A DNA stretch of 64,000 bases, taken from positions 25,313 to 89,312 of the forward strand of contig JAYOLW010000006.1 in assembly GCA_038120515.1 (NCBI GenBank), given 5' to 3'. The notes under the pieces were generated by a model. That model was given only the letters and a program-made list of their open reading frames with translations. It made no database searches and was not told where the DNA came from. This DNA comes from JADHOX01 sp038120515 (GTDB lineage Bacteria > Pseudomonadota > Alphaproteobacteria > Rickettsiales > JABIRX01). Below, one piece after another: positions 1 to 8,375 of this stretch. Positions within the stretch are counted from its first letter, which is position 1. Each line of letters begins with the position of its first letter. The position numbers were made by a program, and so were the translations under genes.

Positions 1-144
1 CACACCTAATACTTTCTGTCTGCCAAATTCAATCTCAACAACATCACCAATATTAAGTTTTTTATCTAAGCCAAGATAATCAAAAGCTTTATCCATCTTC
101 ACAGCCGGAATAATTTGATATATTGGTTTAGATAAATTTGACAT
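1..144 (-). CDS. priA: Primosomal protein N' (PriA), N-terminal fragment
   Basis: Only the first 48 codons are in the window; the gene runs off the left edge. PriA is the replication-restart helicase that reloads DnaB at stalled forks. The visible part matches the family's N-terminal DNA-binding domain: a conserved Pro-Ala-Val near residue 13, then a Phe-Asp-Tyr at residues 21-23, then Gly-Asp-Val-Val around 33-36 and an FGRQKVLGV stretch at 40-48, which is the usual PriA FGR-(K/R)-x-x-G-V pattern. The ATG at 142-144 is the natural start. The helicase and zinc-binding regions cannot be inspected. The call rests on a short but characteristic stretch. Confidence 0.75.
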   Translation of the reverse strand, partial: MSNLSKPIYQIIPAVKMDKAFDYLGLDKKLNIGDVVEIEFGRQKVLGV

Positions 145-267
145 TGAGTAACTAATAACGATGCAGTTAAATTGCCTAAATTTAGCTAATTTGCAAGTTT
201 CTCTCATCAATATCAGCAAATATCAAAAGAAACTAAATTATTCACTGGTAGGTTAAAAGAGGAAAAT

Positions 268-387
268 TTGAAAACTAAAGATATTAATGGTAATCCTATT
301 GAAATTGGACATAGATTAAAACGAATACCGCCTGAAATAGCAGGTATTGTTTGCTCAAACATAAATGACGCTTCGATTAAGAGGTAA
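268..387 (+). pseudogene. Possible small ORF or gene remnant, 39 codons from TTG
   Basis: The frame is open from about 190 to the stop at 385-387 but has no ATG; TTG at 268 is the only usable start. The peptide contains DINGNPIEIGHR, a pattern that looks like the start of a small bacterial domain, and then ends abruptly at INDASIKR. It sits between the outward-reading priA start and the end of the rimK-like gene. It could be a decayed gene, a short real protein or a chance frame. I do not recognise a family. The rest of 145-389 shows nothing else. Confidence 0.2.
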
Positions 388-389
388 AT

Positions 390-1787
390 CTAAACTTTCT
401 TGTGAGTGTTAGGAAGATGCGTTTTGAATTTTACTTCTTTTTCAATACATTCAATCATAAGGCCGGCAATATCTTTTTGGGTAATTGCCTCAATGCCTTC
501 AAGTCCAGGTGATGAGTTGATCTCAAGAATTTTTGGCCCATTCTTTGATCTTATGATATCTACCCCGGCAACCTTTAATCCCATGATTTTGGTTGCTTTA
601 ATAGCTATTTTCTTCTCTTCCGCAGTTACTTTGATAGCATTTGCTGTGCCGCCTAAATGAAGATTTGCTCTAAAATCATCAGGGGCTGCTGATCTTTCAA
701 TTGCGCCAACAACTTTGCCATCAATCACAAAACATCTTATGTCTTTACCCGCAGCTTCTTTTATGAATTCTTGAATTAGGATGTTAGCATTTAAGCTTTT
801 AAAAGCGTTAATTACACTTTCTGCAGCTTTATTTGTTTCAGCTAAAACAATTCCTTTACCCTGAGTACCCTCAAGCAACTTTATAACAAGAGGCGCTCCA
901 CCAATAATATTAATTAGGTCTGCAGTATCTACAGGTGAGTTTGCAAATCCTGTCATTGGCATAGGTAAGCCATTGTTTGAAAAGAGCTGCATTGAGCTTA
1001 ATTTATCCCTAGAATTTGCAATCGAGATGGAATCATTTAGACAAAAAGTACCAATTGATTGAAATTGTCTAACTAAGGCACAGCCATAAAATGTCATGGC
1101 TGGTTTTATTCTTGGAATTACAGCGTCATAGCCATTCAGAAGCTCACGGCCACGATAATGAATTTGTGGATCATGTGCATCCATATTCATATAGCATTGC
1201 TTGATGTTAATAAAACGAATTTCATGACCTCTATTTTCTCCAGCCTCAATAATTTTTTTGTTTGAGTATAAATCTGGATTGCTTGCCAATAAGATAATCT
1301 TTAGGCCATCTTTGCGACATTTTGATTTGACGTAATGATTTTTAGCTTCATTGTCAGCTAATTTGCCAAAATAGAAAGAAGTATCAGGGTCGATTAGAAC
1401 CTTTTTTTTCATAGCTTCACGGCCAATTAGCATTCTATATCCCATTGAGTCTCGATTTGTTAAAGTTATCTCAATATTCCAAGTATGTTCACCAATTGTT
1501 ATCGGAGTTTTGATTACATGCCTATCTTCTTGATTTCCACTTGAACTTTTCACAGTTCTTTTATCTACTACTAGGGCTTTGCAGCTTTGGATATATTTTC
1601 TATTGTTTTGAATTGGGTGTATATCAAAATATGCAAATTTTTTACGTCCTTCCTTAATAATCTGAATATTAAAGGCATGTAAAGATGATGTTTTGGCACC
1701 AGAATCAATTCTAGCCTTAATTGCAGGAAGACCAAGATCATTTAACTCACACCACTCTTCTTTACCGATTATTAATTTTGACGACAT
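390..1787 (-). CDS. rimK: RimK-like ATP-grasp ligase with N-terminal retropepsin-like (RimB/Zn_protease family) domain
   Basis: This 465-residue protein is two domains in one chain. Residues 1-145 resemble the ATP-dependent zinc protease/RimB family (PF05618), with the aspartyl-protease-like ARIDSGAKTSS at 25-35 (Asp28) and a LIGREAM motif near 120. Residues 160-455 are RimK, an ATP-grasp enzyme that adds glutamate residues to a carboxyl end: NSRDKLSSM, a glycine-rich EGTQGKG loop, a metal-binding KILEINSSPGLEGIE near the C-terminus. In many bacteria the two activities are separate genes. The domains are read directly. The substrate is not known here; ribosomal protein S6 is the classical RimK target but cannot be assumed. 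The gene diverges from miaA. Confidence 0.88.
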   Translation of the reverse strand: MSSKLIIGKEEWCELNDLGLPAIKARIDSGAKTSSLHAFNIQIIKEGRKKFAYFDIHPIQNNRKYIQSCKALVVDKRTVKSSSGNQEDRHVIKTPITIGEHTWNIEITLTNRDSMGYRMLIGREAMKKKVLIDPDTSFYFGKLADNEAKNHYVKSKCRKDGLKIILLASNPDLYSNKKIIEAGENRGHEIRFINIKQCYMNMDAHDPQIHYRGRELLNGYDAVIPRIKPAMTFYGCALVRQFQSIGTFCLNDSISIANSRDKLSSMQLFSNNGLPMPMTGFANSPVDTADLINIIGGAPLVIKLLEGTQGKGIVLAETNKAAESVINAFKSLNANILIQEFIKEAAGKDIRCFVIDGKVVGAIERSAAPDDFRANLHLGGTANAIKVTAEEKKIAIKATKIMGLKVAGVDIIRSKNGPKILEINSSPGLEGIEAITQKDIAGLMIECIEKEVKFKTHLPNTHKKV

Positions 1788-1911
1788 AATATACTATCTT
1801 AAAAAATCACTTTTTTATCTGATAAAAATTAAATTCAAGAATTTTCTTATGGCTTAGAAATTTTTCTTTTATTAAACTAGCCCTCATGATGTGAAATTTG
1901 TTGATAATATT

Positions 1912-2802
1912 ATGAAAAAAGTAATTATTTTTGGACCAACTTGCTCGGGTAAATCAGCTTTAGCAGATAAAGTCGCCACAGAATTAAATGCAGTGATAAT
2001 AAATTGTGATTCGATGCAGCTTTATTCAGAAATTCCAATTATAACCGCGCAGCCAGATAATTTATCAAGTGATCATAAATTATTTGCTTTTTTAAAAGGT
2101 GATGAGAATTACTCAGTTGCTTCTTGGCGAGATGATGTAGAACAATTGGTTGAGGCGGTTGAAAAACAAGGCCGAAATATTGTGATAGTTGGTGGCACAG
2201 GCCTATATCTAAAGTCTATATTAACAGGATTTAAAGACCTACCAACTAACACTCTAGAGCAAAGAAATGAGATCGAAGCTTTGCTTAAAGCTAAAGGCGT
2301 TAATTTTTTATATGACGAAATTATAAAGCGCGATCCAGATTATGCAAATATTGTAAAACCCAATGATGTGCAAAGAGTCAGACGAATATATGGCCTGCTA
2401 TTTATGAGTAATATCTCTTATGCAAAATATAAAGAGCTCCCAAACATAACGAAATTTAAGTCAGCAGAATTCTTGAAAATTTTCATTAACCCTGATCGAG
2501 AAATTTTATATCACAATATTAATCAAAGAGTTGATGAGATGATGATTAATGGTGGTAGAGCAGAAGTTGAAAACTTTTTAAGTAAGAACTATCCAGCAAC
2601 AGGCAATGTCTTTAAAGCAATTGGTCTTTCAGAAGTGCAGGATATCTTAAATAATAAGTTATCGGAAAATGAAGGATATGAACTTATGAAAAAAAACACT
2701 AGAAACTATGCAAAAAGACAAATAACTTTCTTCTCTAATCAGATTTCGTTCGATATAATGATTAAGTCGGCAACTGAATTTGATTTTGAACTTTTAAAAT
2801 AA
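1912..2802 (+). CDS. miaA: tRNA dimethylallyltransferase MiaA
   Basis: MiaA transfers a dimethylallyl group to N6 of adenosine 37 in tRNAs that read codons starting with U. The P-loop GPTCSGKS is at residues 8-15, followed by the family's NCDSMQLY substrate motif and GGTGLYLKS. The 296-residue length from ATG 1912 is normal. A longer in-frame version from GTG 1891 would add seven residues, but the ATG puts the P-loop at the usual distance from the N-terminus. It is followed after 4 bases by the lapA-like gene, so it probably heads a miaA-lapA-trpFBA transcript. Confidence 0.93.
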   Translation: MKKVIIFGPTCSGKSALADKVATELNAVIINCDSMQLYSEIPIITAQPDNLSSDHKLFAFLKGDENYSVASWRDDVEQLVEAVEKQGRNIVIVGGTGLYLKSILTGFKDLPTNTLEQRNEIEALLKAKGVNFLYDEIIKRDPDYANIVKPNDVQRVRRIYGLLFMSNISYAKYKELPNITKFKSAEFLKIFINPDREILYHNINQRVDEMMINGGRAEVENFLSKNYPATGNVFKAIGLSEVQDILNNKLSENEGYELMKKNTRNYAKRQITFFSNQISFDIMIKSATEFDFELLK

Positions 2803-2806
2803 GCTA

Positions 2807-3127
2807 ATGATAAAGTTAATTTTTAATTTGATAATTGTTACTTCAATCATCATTTTTGCATTATATAACCAAGATGACATGGTTTTGAATATTGTTAATT
2901 TTTATGAGATTATCCTGCCGAAATTTTTCTTTGTAATTATTACTTTTGTACTTGGATTTGTTGCTGCTATGTTGGTATTTAGCGTTAAGCTTTTTGGGCT
3001 TCGTATGAAACTTAGAAATCTTGGCAATAAATATAAATCTGCAGAAACTAAGCTAAATAATTCGGGTATCTCGTATCTTCCTTCCAGAAATAAATTCTTA
3101 AAATTTATTAAACCGAATGCCAGATAG
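2807..3127 (+). CDS. LapA/DUF1049-like inner-membrane protein
   Basis: This 106-residue protein has two hydrophobic segments, about residues 3-21 and 39-65, separated by an N-Q-D-D-M-V-L-N-type stretch, and then a basic, polar C-terminal tail. That is the layout of the LapA domain (DUF1049), associated with lipopolysaccharide assembly in Escherichia coli. In many alphaproteobacteria a LapA gene lies between ihfB and trpF, and here it still directly precedes trpF, overlapping its start by 11 bases. Function in this organism is inferred only from domain and position. Confidence 0.75.
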   Translation: MIKLIFNLIIVTSIIIFALYNQDDMVLNIVNFYEIILPKFFFVIITFVLGFVAAMLVFSVKLFGLRMKLRNLGNKYKSAETKLNNSGISYLPSRNKFLKFIKPNAR

Positions 3128-3780
3128 CAAAATTAAAATCAAAATTTGTGGTATTAAGGATCTTAAAACTGCTCAATTAATACAAGAATATGGTGCAGAT
3201 TTTATTGGTTTTGTTCATTATAAAAAATCACCACGTCATATCAAGCTTAGCGATTACCAAGCAATAGCTAAAAATCTAACAAATATTCAAATTGTTGTGG
3301 TCACAGTTGATCCAAATGATGAATTTATAACTGATCTCATATCTCATCATAAACCAGATTTTTTGCAAATTCATGGGCAAATTTCAANNNNNNNNNNTTT
3401 CAACAGTACGCATTAGAGAAATCAAACAAAAATTTGATATTAAAATTATAGCAGCTCTAGCTTATGATGATATTAATCAGGAGAAGTTAGTGGCGCTCGA
3501 AAATATCTCAGATTATCTGTTAATTGATAGCGCAAGTCAGAAGCAAGGACATGAATATGGTGGTACTGGTCATGTTTTTAATTGGGACAGTCTCAAAGAT
3601 GTTGGCTTCAGTAAACCTTATTTTTTATCTGGTGGTTTAAACATAAATAATATAAAACAGGCGCTAGATTTAACTAATTGCCAATATTTTGATTTATCTT
3701 CAGGTGTTGAAAGTGAAAAAGGTGTTAAATCACATGATAAAATTAGAGATTTATTAAATTATATAAAATCGTATGACTAA
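3117..3780 (+). CDS. trpF: Phosphoribosylanthranilate isomerase TrpF (interrupted by an assembly gap)
   Basis: TrpF isomerises N-(5'-phosphoribosyl)anthranilate in tryptophan synthesis. The N-terminus has KICGIKD with the catalytic cysteine, and the C-terminal part has LLIDSAS, GGTG and a phosphate-binding LSGGL. A 10-N run (3388-3397) splits it, but the bases tttcaa occur on both sides. Removing one copy and the Ns joins IHGQIS to TVRIREIK in frame and gives a normal 215-residue enzyme. The stop overlaps the trpB start by 8 bases, typical of a coupled operon. The gene is intact in my reading and the frame break is an assembly artefact. Confidence 0.92.
3388..3397. other. 10-N assembly gap inside trpF
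   Basis: The Ns are flanked by tttcaa on each side. Collapsing the repeat and the Ns restores the trpF frame. This looks like padding placed between contigs that really overlap. Confidence 0.95.
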
Positions 3781-4972
3781 ATATAAGCAGCCAAGCATTG
3801 ATGGATATTATGGAGAATATGGTGGTAAGTTTCTGCCAGAGACATTAATGCCACAAATCATTGAGGTTGAAGCAAGTTTTAATAAAGCAAAAAAAGATCC
3901 AGAGTTTTTAAAGTTATTAGCAGATTATCAAAAATTTTATACAGGTAGGCCTTCACCATTATTTTATGCTGAAAATTTAACCAAACATCTTGGTGGTGCT
4001 AAAATTTATTTTAAGCGCGATGAATTAAACCATACTGGTTCTCATAAAATTAATAATGCAGTAGGGCAGGGCTTGCTAGCAAAATATATGGGTAAAACAA
4101 GGATCATTGCTGAAACTGGTGCTGGTCAACATGGTGTTGCAACAGCTACTATTTGTGCAAAATTAGGTCTTAAAGCTGTTGTTTATATGGGCGGTAAAGA
4201 TTATGAACGCCAGAAGCCTAATGTCTTTAGAATGAGGTTATTAGGTGCTGAAGTCATAAAAGTTGAATCAGGGTCAAAAACTTTGAAATCTGCTATGAAT
4301 GATGCGATGCGTGATTGGGTGGCTAATATTGATGATAGTTATTATATGATTGGAACTGCCGCAGGTCCACACCCATATCCTGAAATTGTTAGATATTTTC
4401 AATCAGTGATTGGGCGTGAAGCAAAGCAGCAGATATTAGAGCTTGAAGGTAAGTTGCCAGCTGTTGTTATGGCGGTAATTGGTGGCGGCTCAAATGCTAT
4501 TGGTTTGTTTCATGATTTTATAGAAGAAAATGTCAGGCTAATTGGAGTTGAATCTGCAGGTAAAGGTCTAAATACAGGTGAGCATGCAGCAGCTTTATGC
4601 AAGGGCGAGGCTGGTATTCTTCATGGTAATAAATCCTATTATATTCAAGACCAAGAAGGACAGATTAAGGAAACTTATTCAATTTCAGCCGGGCTTGATT
4701 ATCCAGGCGTTGGCCCTGAGCATGCCTATTTAAAAGATATTAAACGCGCTGAATATGTAGCAATAAATGATGAAGAGGCGTTAGAGGCTTTTCAACTATT
4801 ATGTAAGTTAGAAGGAATAATTCCAGCATTGGAACCTTCTCATGCTATTGCGCATTTGATTAAAATTGCTAAAGATTTTGAGCAATCTGAAAATATTATT
4901 GTAAATTTATGTGGTCGTGGTGATAAAGATATCTTTACCATCGCCAAGTATTTAAATATTGAAATATCATGA
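3773..4972 (+). CDS. trpB: Tryptophan synthase beta chain
   Basis: TrpB condenses indole with serine to give tryptophan, using pyridoxal phosphate. The 399-residue protein begins with the typical YYGEYGGKFLPETLMP and has the PLP lysine in HTGSHKINN (Lys92), the GGGSNA phosphate-binding loop and a C-terminal LCGRGDKD. All key residues seen are standard, so it should be active. It overlaps trpF upstream by 8 bases and trpA downstream by 4 (ATGA). Retention of trpFBA is unusual for Rickettsiales. No trpE, trpG, trpD or trpC is in this window, so whether the pathway is complete cannot be judged. Confidence 0.97.
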   Translation: MTKYKQPSIDGYYGEYGGKFLPETLMPQIIEVEASFNKAKKDPEFLKLLADYQKFYTGRPSPLFYAENLTKHLGGAKIYFKRDELNHTGSHKINNAVGQGLLAKYMGKTRIIAETGAGQHGVATATICAKLGLKAVVYMGGKDYERQKPNVFRMRLLGAEVIKVESGSKTLKSAMNDAMRDWVANIDDSYYMIGTAAGPHPYPEIVRYFQSVIGREAKQQILELEGKLPAVVMAVIGGGSNAIGLFHDFIEENVRLIGVESAGKGLNTGEHAAALCKGEAGILHGNKSYYIQDQEGQIKETYSISAGLDYPGVGPEHAYLKDIKRAEYVAINDEEALEAFQLLCKLEGIIPALEPSHAIAHLIKIAKDFEQSENIIVNLCGRGDKDIFTIAKYLNIEIS

Positions 4973-5763
4973 GTGATAAAATTACTAAAAAATTTACCCA
5001 GTTAAAATCTGAAGCTAAATCGGCTTTAGTTTCTTTTGTTATGGCGGGTGACCCATCGCTTGAAATTAGTGAAGCAGTAATGGAGGCTCTGATTGATTCA
5101 GGAACTGATATTTTAGAAATAGGTATGCCTTTTTCTGATCCAGTAGCTGACGGGGTAGCAATTCAGAATTCAGGTAAAAGAGCGCTCAAAACTGATGTTA
5201 CTTTGAATAAAATCTTAGATTTGGCTAAAAGGCTTACAAATAAATATCAGGATTTACCAATTATTTTAATGGGATATTTTAATCCAATTCATAAATTTGG
5301 AGTTGACGCTTTTTGTCAAAAAGCAAAAGCTTCTGGTGTTAGTGGTTTTATAATTGTCGATCTGCCATATGAAGAAAGATCAAGATATGATGAAGTTTTT
5401 AATAAAAATGATATTGCCTTTATTAATTTAATTAGTCCAAATACTAGTGTAGATCGAGCCAAGAAAATTTTAATTGGTGCGAAAGGTTTTGTCTATTATG
5501 TCTCGGTTAATGCAACAACTGGATCTCAAGAACCTGTGATTCAAGATATTGAAAATAATCTTATTAACATCAGAACTATAACTGATTTACCTATAGCCGT
5601 AGGATTTGGTATTAAAACCAAGGATCAGGCTAAAGCAATTGGAGAGTTCTCTGATGCTATAGTGGTTGGTTCAAGATATATTTCTTTTATCGAAGCTAAG
5701 GCTCAAGAAAATTTACAAGCTCTTAAAGAATTTAATTCTGAACTTAAGAGCTCGTTAATTTAA
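4969..5763 (+). CDS. trpA: Tryptophan synthase alpha chain
   Basis: TrpA cleaves indole-3-glycerol phosphate and channels indole to TrpB. The 264-residue TIM-barrel protein has the catalytic glutamate in DILEIGMPFSDP and the aspartate in the region of FIIVDLPYEE, plus YYVSVNATTG and the phosphate-binding VGFGIKT. The start overlaps the trpB stop (ATGA). Its last 20 bases overlap the end of the convergent aspartokinase gene. A 9-bp inverted repeat lies within the 3' coding end. Confidence 0.96.
   Translation: MSDKITKKFTQLKSEAKSALVSFVMAGDPSLEISEAVMEALIDSGTDILEIGMPFSDPVADGVAIQNSGKRALKTDVTLNKILDLAKRLTNKYQDLPIILMGYFNPIHKFGVDAFCQKAKASGVSGFIIVDLPYEERSRYDEVFNKNDIAFINLISPNTSVDRAKKILIGAKGFVYYVSVNATTGSQEPVIQDIENNLINIRTITDLPIAVGFGIKTKDQAKAIGEFSDAIVVGSRYISFIEAKAQENLQALKEFNSELKSSLI
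5718..5752. terminator. Inverted repeat at the trpA/aspartokinase convergent junction
   Basis: Perfect 9-bp arms, AGCTCTTAA at 5718-5726 and TTAAGAGCT at 5744-5752, surround a 17-base loop. It lies wholly inside trpA, and its right arm contains the aspartokinase stop codon. No clear T-run follows on either strand, so classical intrinsic termination is unproven. Confidence 0.4.
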
Positions 5764-7033
5764 TTTTCGTTTCAATTGGTGCACAATCTTGCTGAACTTG
5801 GCTTTTATCTAGTCCAAATGCATCATGAAGTTTTTGTACAGCTAATGCAGTTGATTCAATATCAATTAAAAATGAAATTTTGATTTCAGATGTTGTAATT
5901 GCTAAAATGTTTACATTATTGTCAGCTAAAACTTGAAATGCTTTGTAAGCAATTCCAGAATGGGTTTTCATACCTACACCAATCACGGAGACTTTACTAA
6001 CATTACTTGTTGCGATTAAATTTCCAAAATTAATATTACCATTTTGTTTTGCTTCATTTAGTAGCAATTGGGCTTTTGGAAGATCATTTTCATCAAGTGT
6101 AAAGGTTAGGTTTGTAACCTTACCATCAAGTGATATATTTTGAATAATCATATCAACATTGATATTACTATTAGCTAAAGGTTTGAATATTGATGAAGAT
6201 ACACCAGGTACATTTGGTACATTTTCAAGTGTTATTCTTGCTTCCTTATCACAATGCGTTACCGCCGTTATTAATCTTCGTTCCATAATTTTATTATCAT
6301 CAACTAAATATGTTCCTTCTTTATCTTCAAATGCCGAAAGCACTCTAACTGTTATGTTATGCTTCATTGCCATTTCAATTGATCTGGTCTGTAAAACTTT
6401 AGCTCCTAAAGATGCCATTTCAATGGTTTCTTCATAACCAACATAATTTAATTTTCTAGCTTTTGGTGCTATCCTTGGATCTGCAGTATATATACCATCA
6501 ATGTCTGTGTAAATATCACAAATATCAGCGTTTAGGCTTCCAGCTACCGCTACTGCAGAAGTATCGGATCCACCACGACCTAGGGTAGAAATTCTATTAT
6601 CTTCGGTCATTCCTTGGAATCCGGCAATAACGATTACATAACCATCATCAAGAAAGCTTTTAAGATACTCTCCATCAATTTCCTCAATTCTGGCTTTAGA
6701 ATGGGCTTTGTCAGTTTGAATTTTAGCTTGCCAGCCTAAGAATGATCTAGCTTTAATTCCTAAAGCATTTAGTTCTAATGCTAAAAGACCTGATGTTACT
6801 TGCTCACCTGAGGCTAAAATTGTGTCATATTCTTGGAGTTCTTGATCAGTGTAAAGATTAGAAATTTGTTTTGTGTAATCAACTAATTGCGATGTAATTC
6901 CAGACATAGCCGAAACAACAACAGCAATTTGATTACCAGCATCATGTTCCTTTTTTACAATTTGTGCTACAGCTTTAATGCGCTCAATATTTGCAACAGA
7001 AGTTCCGCCAAATTTTTGTACTATTAGTGCCAT
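5744..7033 (-). CDS. lysC: Aspartokinase
   Basis: Aspartokinase phosphorylates aspartate, the first step towards lysine/diaminopimelate, threonine and methionine. The 429-residue chain has the N-terminal kinase signature VQKFGGTSVAN, a GRGGSDTSAVA nucleotide loop near 150, and two C-terminal ACT regulatory domains (about 265-425), the usual alphaproteobacterial monofunctional form. It is separated by 87 bases from the divergent flavin reductase gene. Diaminopimelate for cell-wall synthesis would be consistent with the mreBC genes nearby. Allosteric control by lysine or threonine is usual in the family but not visible here. Confidence 0.94.
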   Translation of the reverse strand: MALIVQKFGGTSVANIERIKAVAQIVKKEHDAGNQIAVVVSAMSGITSQLVDYTKQISNLYTDQELQEYDTILASGEQVTSGLLALELNALGIKARSFLGWQAKIQTDKAHSKARIEEIDGEYLKSFLDDGYVIVIAGFQGMTEDNRISTLGRGGSDTSAVAVAGSLNADICDIYTDIDGIYTADPRIAPKARKLNYVGYEETIEMASLGAKVLQTRSIEMAMKHNITVRVLSAFEDKEGTYLVDDNKIMERRLITAVTHCDKEARITLENVPNVPGVSSSIFKPLANSNINVDMIIQNISLDGKVTNLTFTLDENDLPKAQLLLNEAKQNGNINFGNLIATSNVSKVSVIGVGMKTHSGIAYKAFQVLADNNVNILAITTSEIKISFLIDIESTALAVQKLHDAFGLDKSQVQQDCAPIETKIKLTSS

Positions 7034-7051
7034 AAAAAAAATTTAGTTATT

Positions 7052-7081
7052 TTGTTTTCAAAAATCTTGGTTATTTATAAT
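7052..7081 (+). promoter_or_regulatory. Predicted sigma-70-type promoter for the flavin reductase gene
   Basis: TTGTTT at 7052-7057, an 18-base spacer and a perfect TATAAT at 7076-7081. The next ATG is at 7121. Confidence 0.5.
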
Positions 7082-7120
7082 CTAAAAATTTAATCTGCCA
7101 ACATAAGACTTATATTTTTC

Positions 7121-7588
7121 ATGAATCAAGATTTTAGCCATAAATTTAAACATACTCTAAGTAAGTTTTCAACTGGTGTGACAGTAGTTACAACAAAATA
7201 CAAAAATCATCATTATGGTGTAACTGTAAATTCATTTACATCATTATCGCTAGAGCCACCTTTAGTTCTTTTTAATTTAGGGGATAAATCGCATTCTTTA
7301 GATGCTTTTAAGGAAAGTGGTAGTTTTAATGTCAATATTTTATCGAAAAGTCAGATTGCAATTGCTAAAAATTTTGCAAAGGCTTCTGATGATAAATTCA
7401 AAGATATTGAATTTTCTGAAGATGCAAACACAAATGCTGTGTTCTTAGATAATATAGCTTTGCTTAATTGTAATTTTCATAGCTCTCATCATATTGGCGA
7501 TCATTATCTTATTGTTGGTAAAGTTATTAACATGGAATGTAGCGAAGATTTGGAGCCTTTGATTTATTTTAACTCAAATTTTTCGTAA
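7121..7588 (+). CDS. Flavin reductase-like domain protein
   Basis: This 155-residue protein matches the FMN-binding flavin reductase-like domain (HpaC/NtaB type). Evidence is FSTGVTVVTT near the N-terminus, then TVNSFTSLSLEPPLVLFNL, which is the family's flavin-contacting stretch, and FNVNILS. Such proteins supply reduced flavin to a partner monooxygenase or act as small oxidoreductases. It is followed after 3 bases by ubiG, so the pair is probably cotranscribed. A link to quinone hydroxylation is tempting but is only inferred from position. No partner monooxygenase is seen in the window. Confidence 0.8.
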   Translation: MNQDFSHKFKHTLSKFSTGVTVVTTKYKNHHYGVTVNSFTSLSLEPPLVLFNLGDKSHSLDAFKESGSFNVNILSKSQIAIAKNFAKASDDKFKDIEFSEDANTNAVFLDNIALLNCNFHSSHHIGDHYLIVGKVINMECSEDLEPLIYFNSNFS

Positions 7589-7591
7589 TTA

Positions 7592-8332
7592 ATGAAAGAA
7601 TTTTCATCCTTAAATCCTGAAGAGATAGCTAAGTTTGAAAAAATTGCTGATGAATGGTGGTCAACAACTGGAAAGTTTGCAATTTTGCATAAATTTAATA
7701 TTTGTAGAGTTGCTTATATTAAAGAAAAGATTAACGAATTTTTTGATCTTAATGCTCAAGATAATCTTGAGGGAATATCTATATTAGATGTTGGTTGTGG
7801 CGGTGGTTTGCTTTCTGAAGCTTTAGCAAGGCTAGGTGCTGATGTCACAGCTATTGATGCCTCTAGTAAAAACATTAATGTCGCAAAAATTCATGCAGAA
7901 AAAGAAAATATTAAAATTGATTACAAACAATCGCTAATTGAAGAAATGTCAAAAGATAAAAAATTTGATGTGATTCTGGCGATGGAGGTAATAGAACATG
8001 TTGATAATCCTGATGCATTTATTGTCAATTGTAGTCAGCTTCTAGATGATAAATCATTGCTGTTTACTGCAACAATAAATAGAACGCTAAAATCATTATG
8101 TTTGGCAAAATTTGCTGCTGAATATATTCTAAGATGGTTACCGCATGGAACTCATGATTGGAATAAGTTTTTAAAGCCTTCTGAGATCGTCAATTTTTTA
8201 AAAGATCAGTCTGCATTAAAACCTATGGATCTAGTTGGTACTAAATATAATATTTTGCAAGATAATTGGTCAAGGTCTAATGATATATCACAAAACTATA
8301 TGCTATTATTTTCAAAAATAGCAAAAATGTAA
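7592..8332 (+). CDS. ubiG: Ubiquinone biosynthesis O-methyltransferase UbiG
   Basis: UbiG carries out both O-methylations in ubiquinone synthesis using S-adenosylmethionine. The 246-residue protein has the N-terminal EIAKFEKIADEWWS typical of UbiG, the SAM-binding ILDVGCGGGLLSEALARLG near residue 65, AMEVIEHV, and the late HGTHDWNKFLKPSE signature. Length and motifs are standard. The start overlaps no other gene. It suggests aerobic respiration with ubiquinone. Confidence 0.96.
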   Translation: MKEFSSLNPEEIAKFEKIADEWWSTTGKFAILHKFNICRVAYIKEKINEFFDLNAQDNLEGISILDVGCGGGLLSEALARLGADVTAIDASSKNINVAKIHAEKENIKIDYKQSLIEEMSKDKKFDVILAMEVIEHVDNPDAFIVNCSQLLDDKSLLFTATINRTLKSLCLAKFAAEYILRWLPHGTHDWNKFLKPSEIVNFLKDQSALKPMDLVGTKYNILQDNWSRSNDISQNYMLLFSKIAKM

Positions 8333-8340
8333 TAAAACAT

Positions 8341-8369
8341 TTGACAAGTCTGGTGAATCTTTTTATCAG
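8341..8369 (+). promoter_or_regulatory. Strong predicted promoter for the SNase-like gene; transcript may be leaderless
   Basis: Perfect TTGACA at 8341-8346, a 17-base spacer and TATCAG at 8364-8369. The ATG at 8376 lies where transcription would be expected to begin, so the mRNA may start at or next to the start codon. Confidence 0.6.
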
Positions 8370-8375
8370 ATTTTT

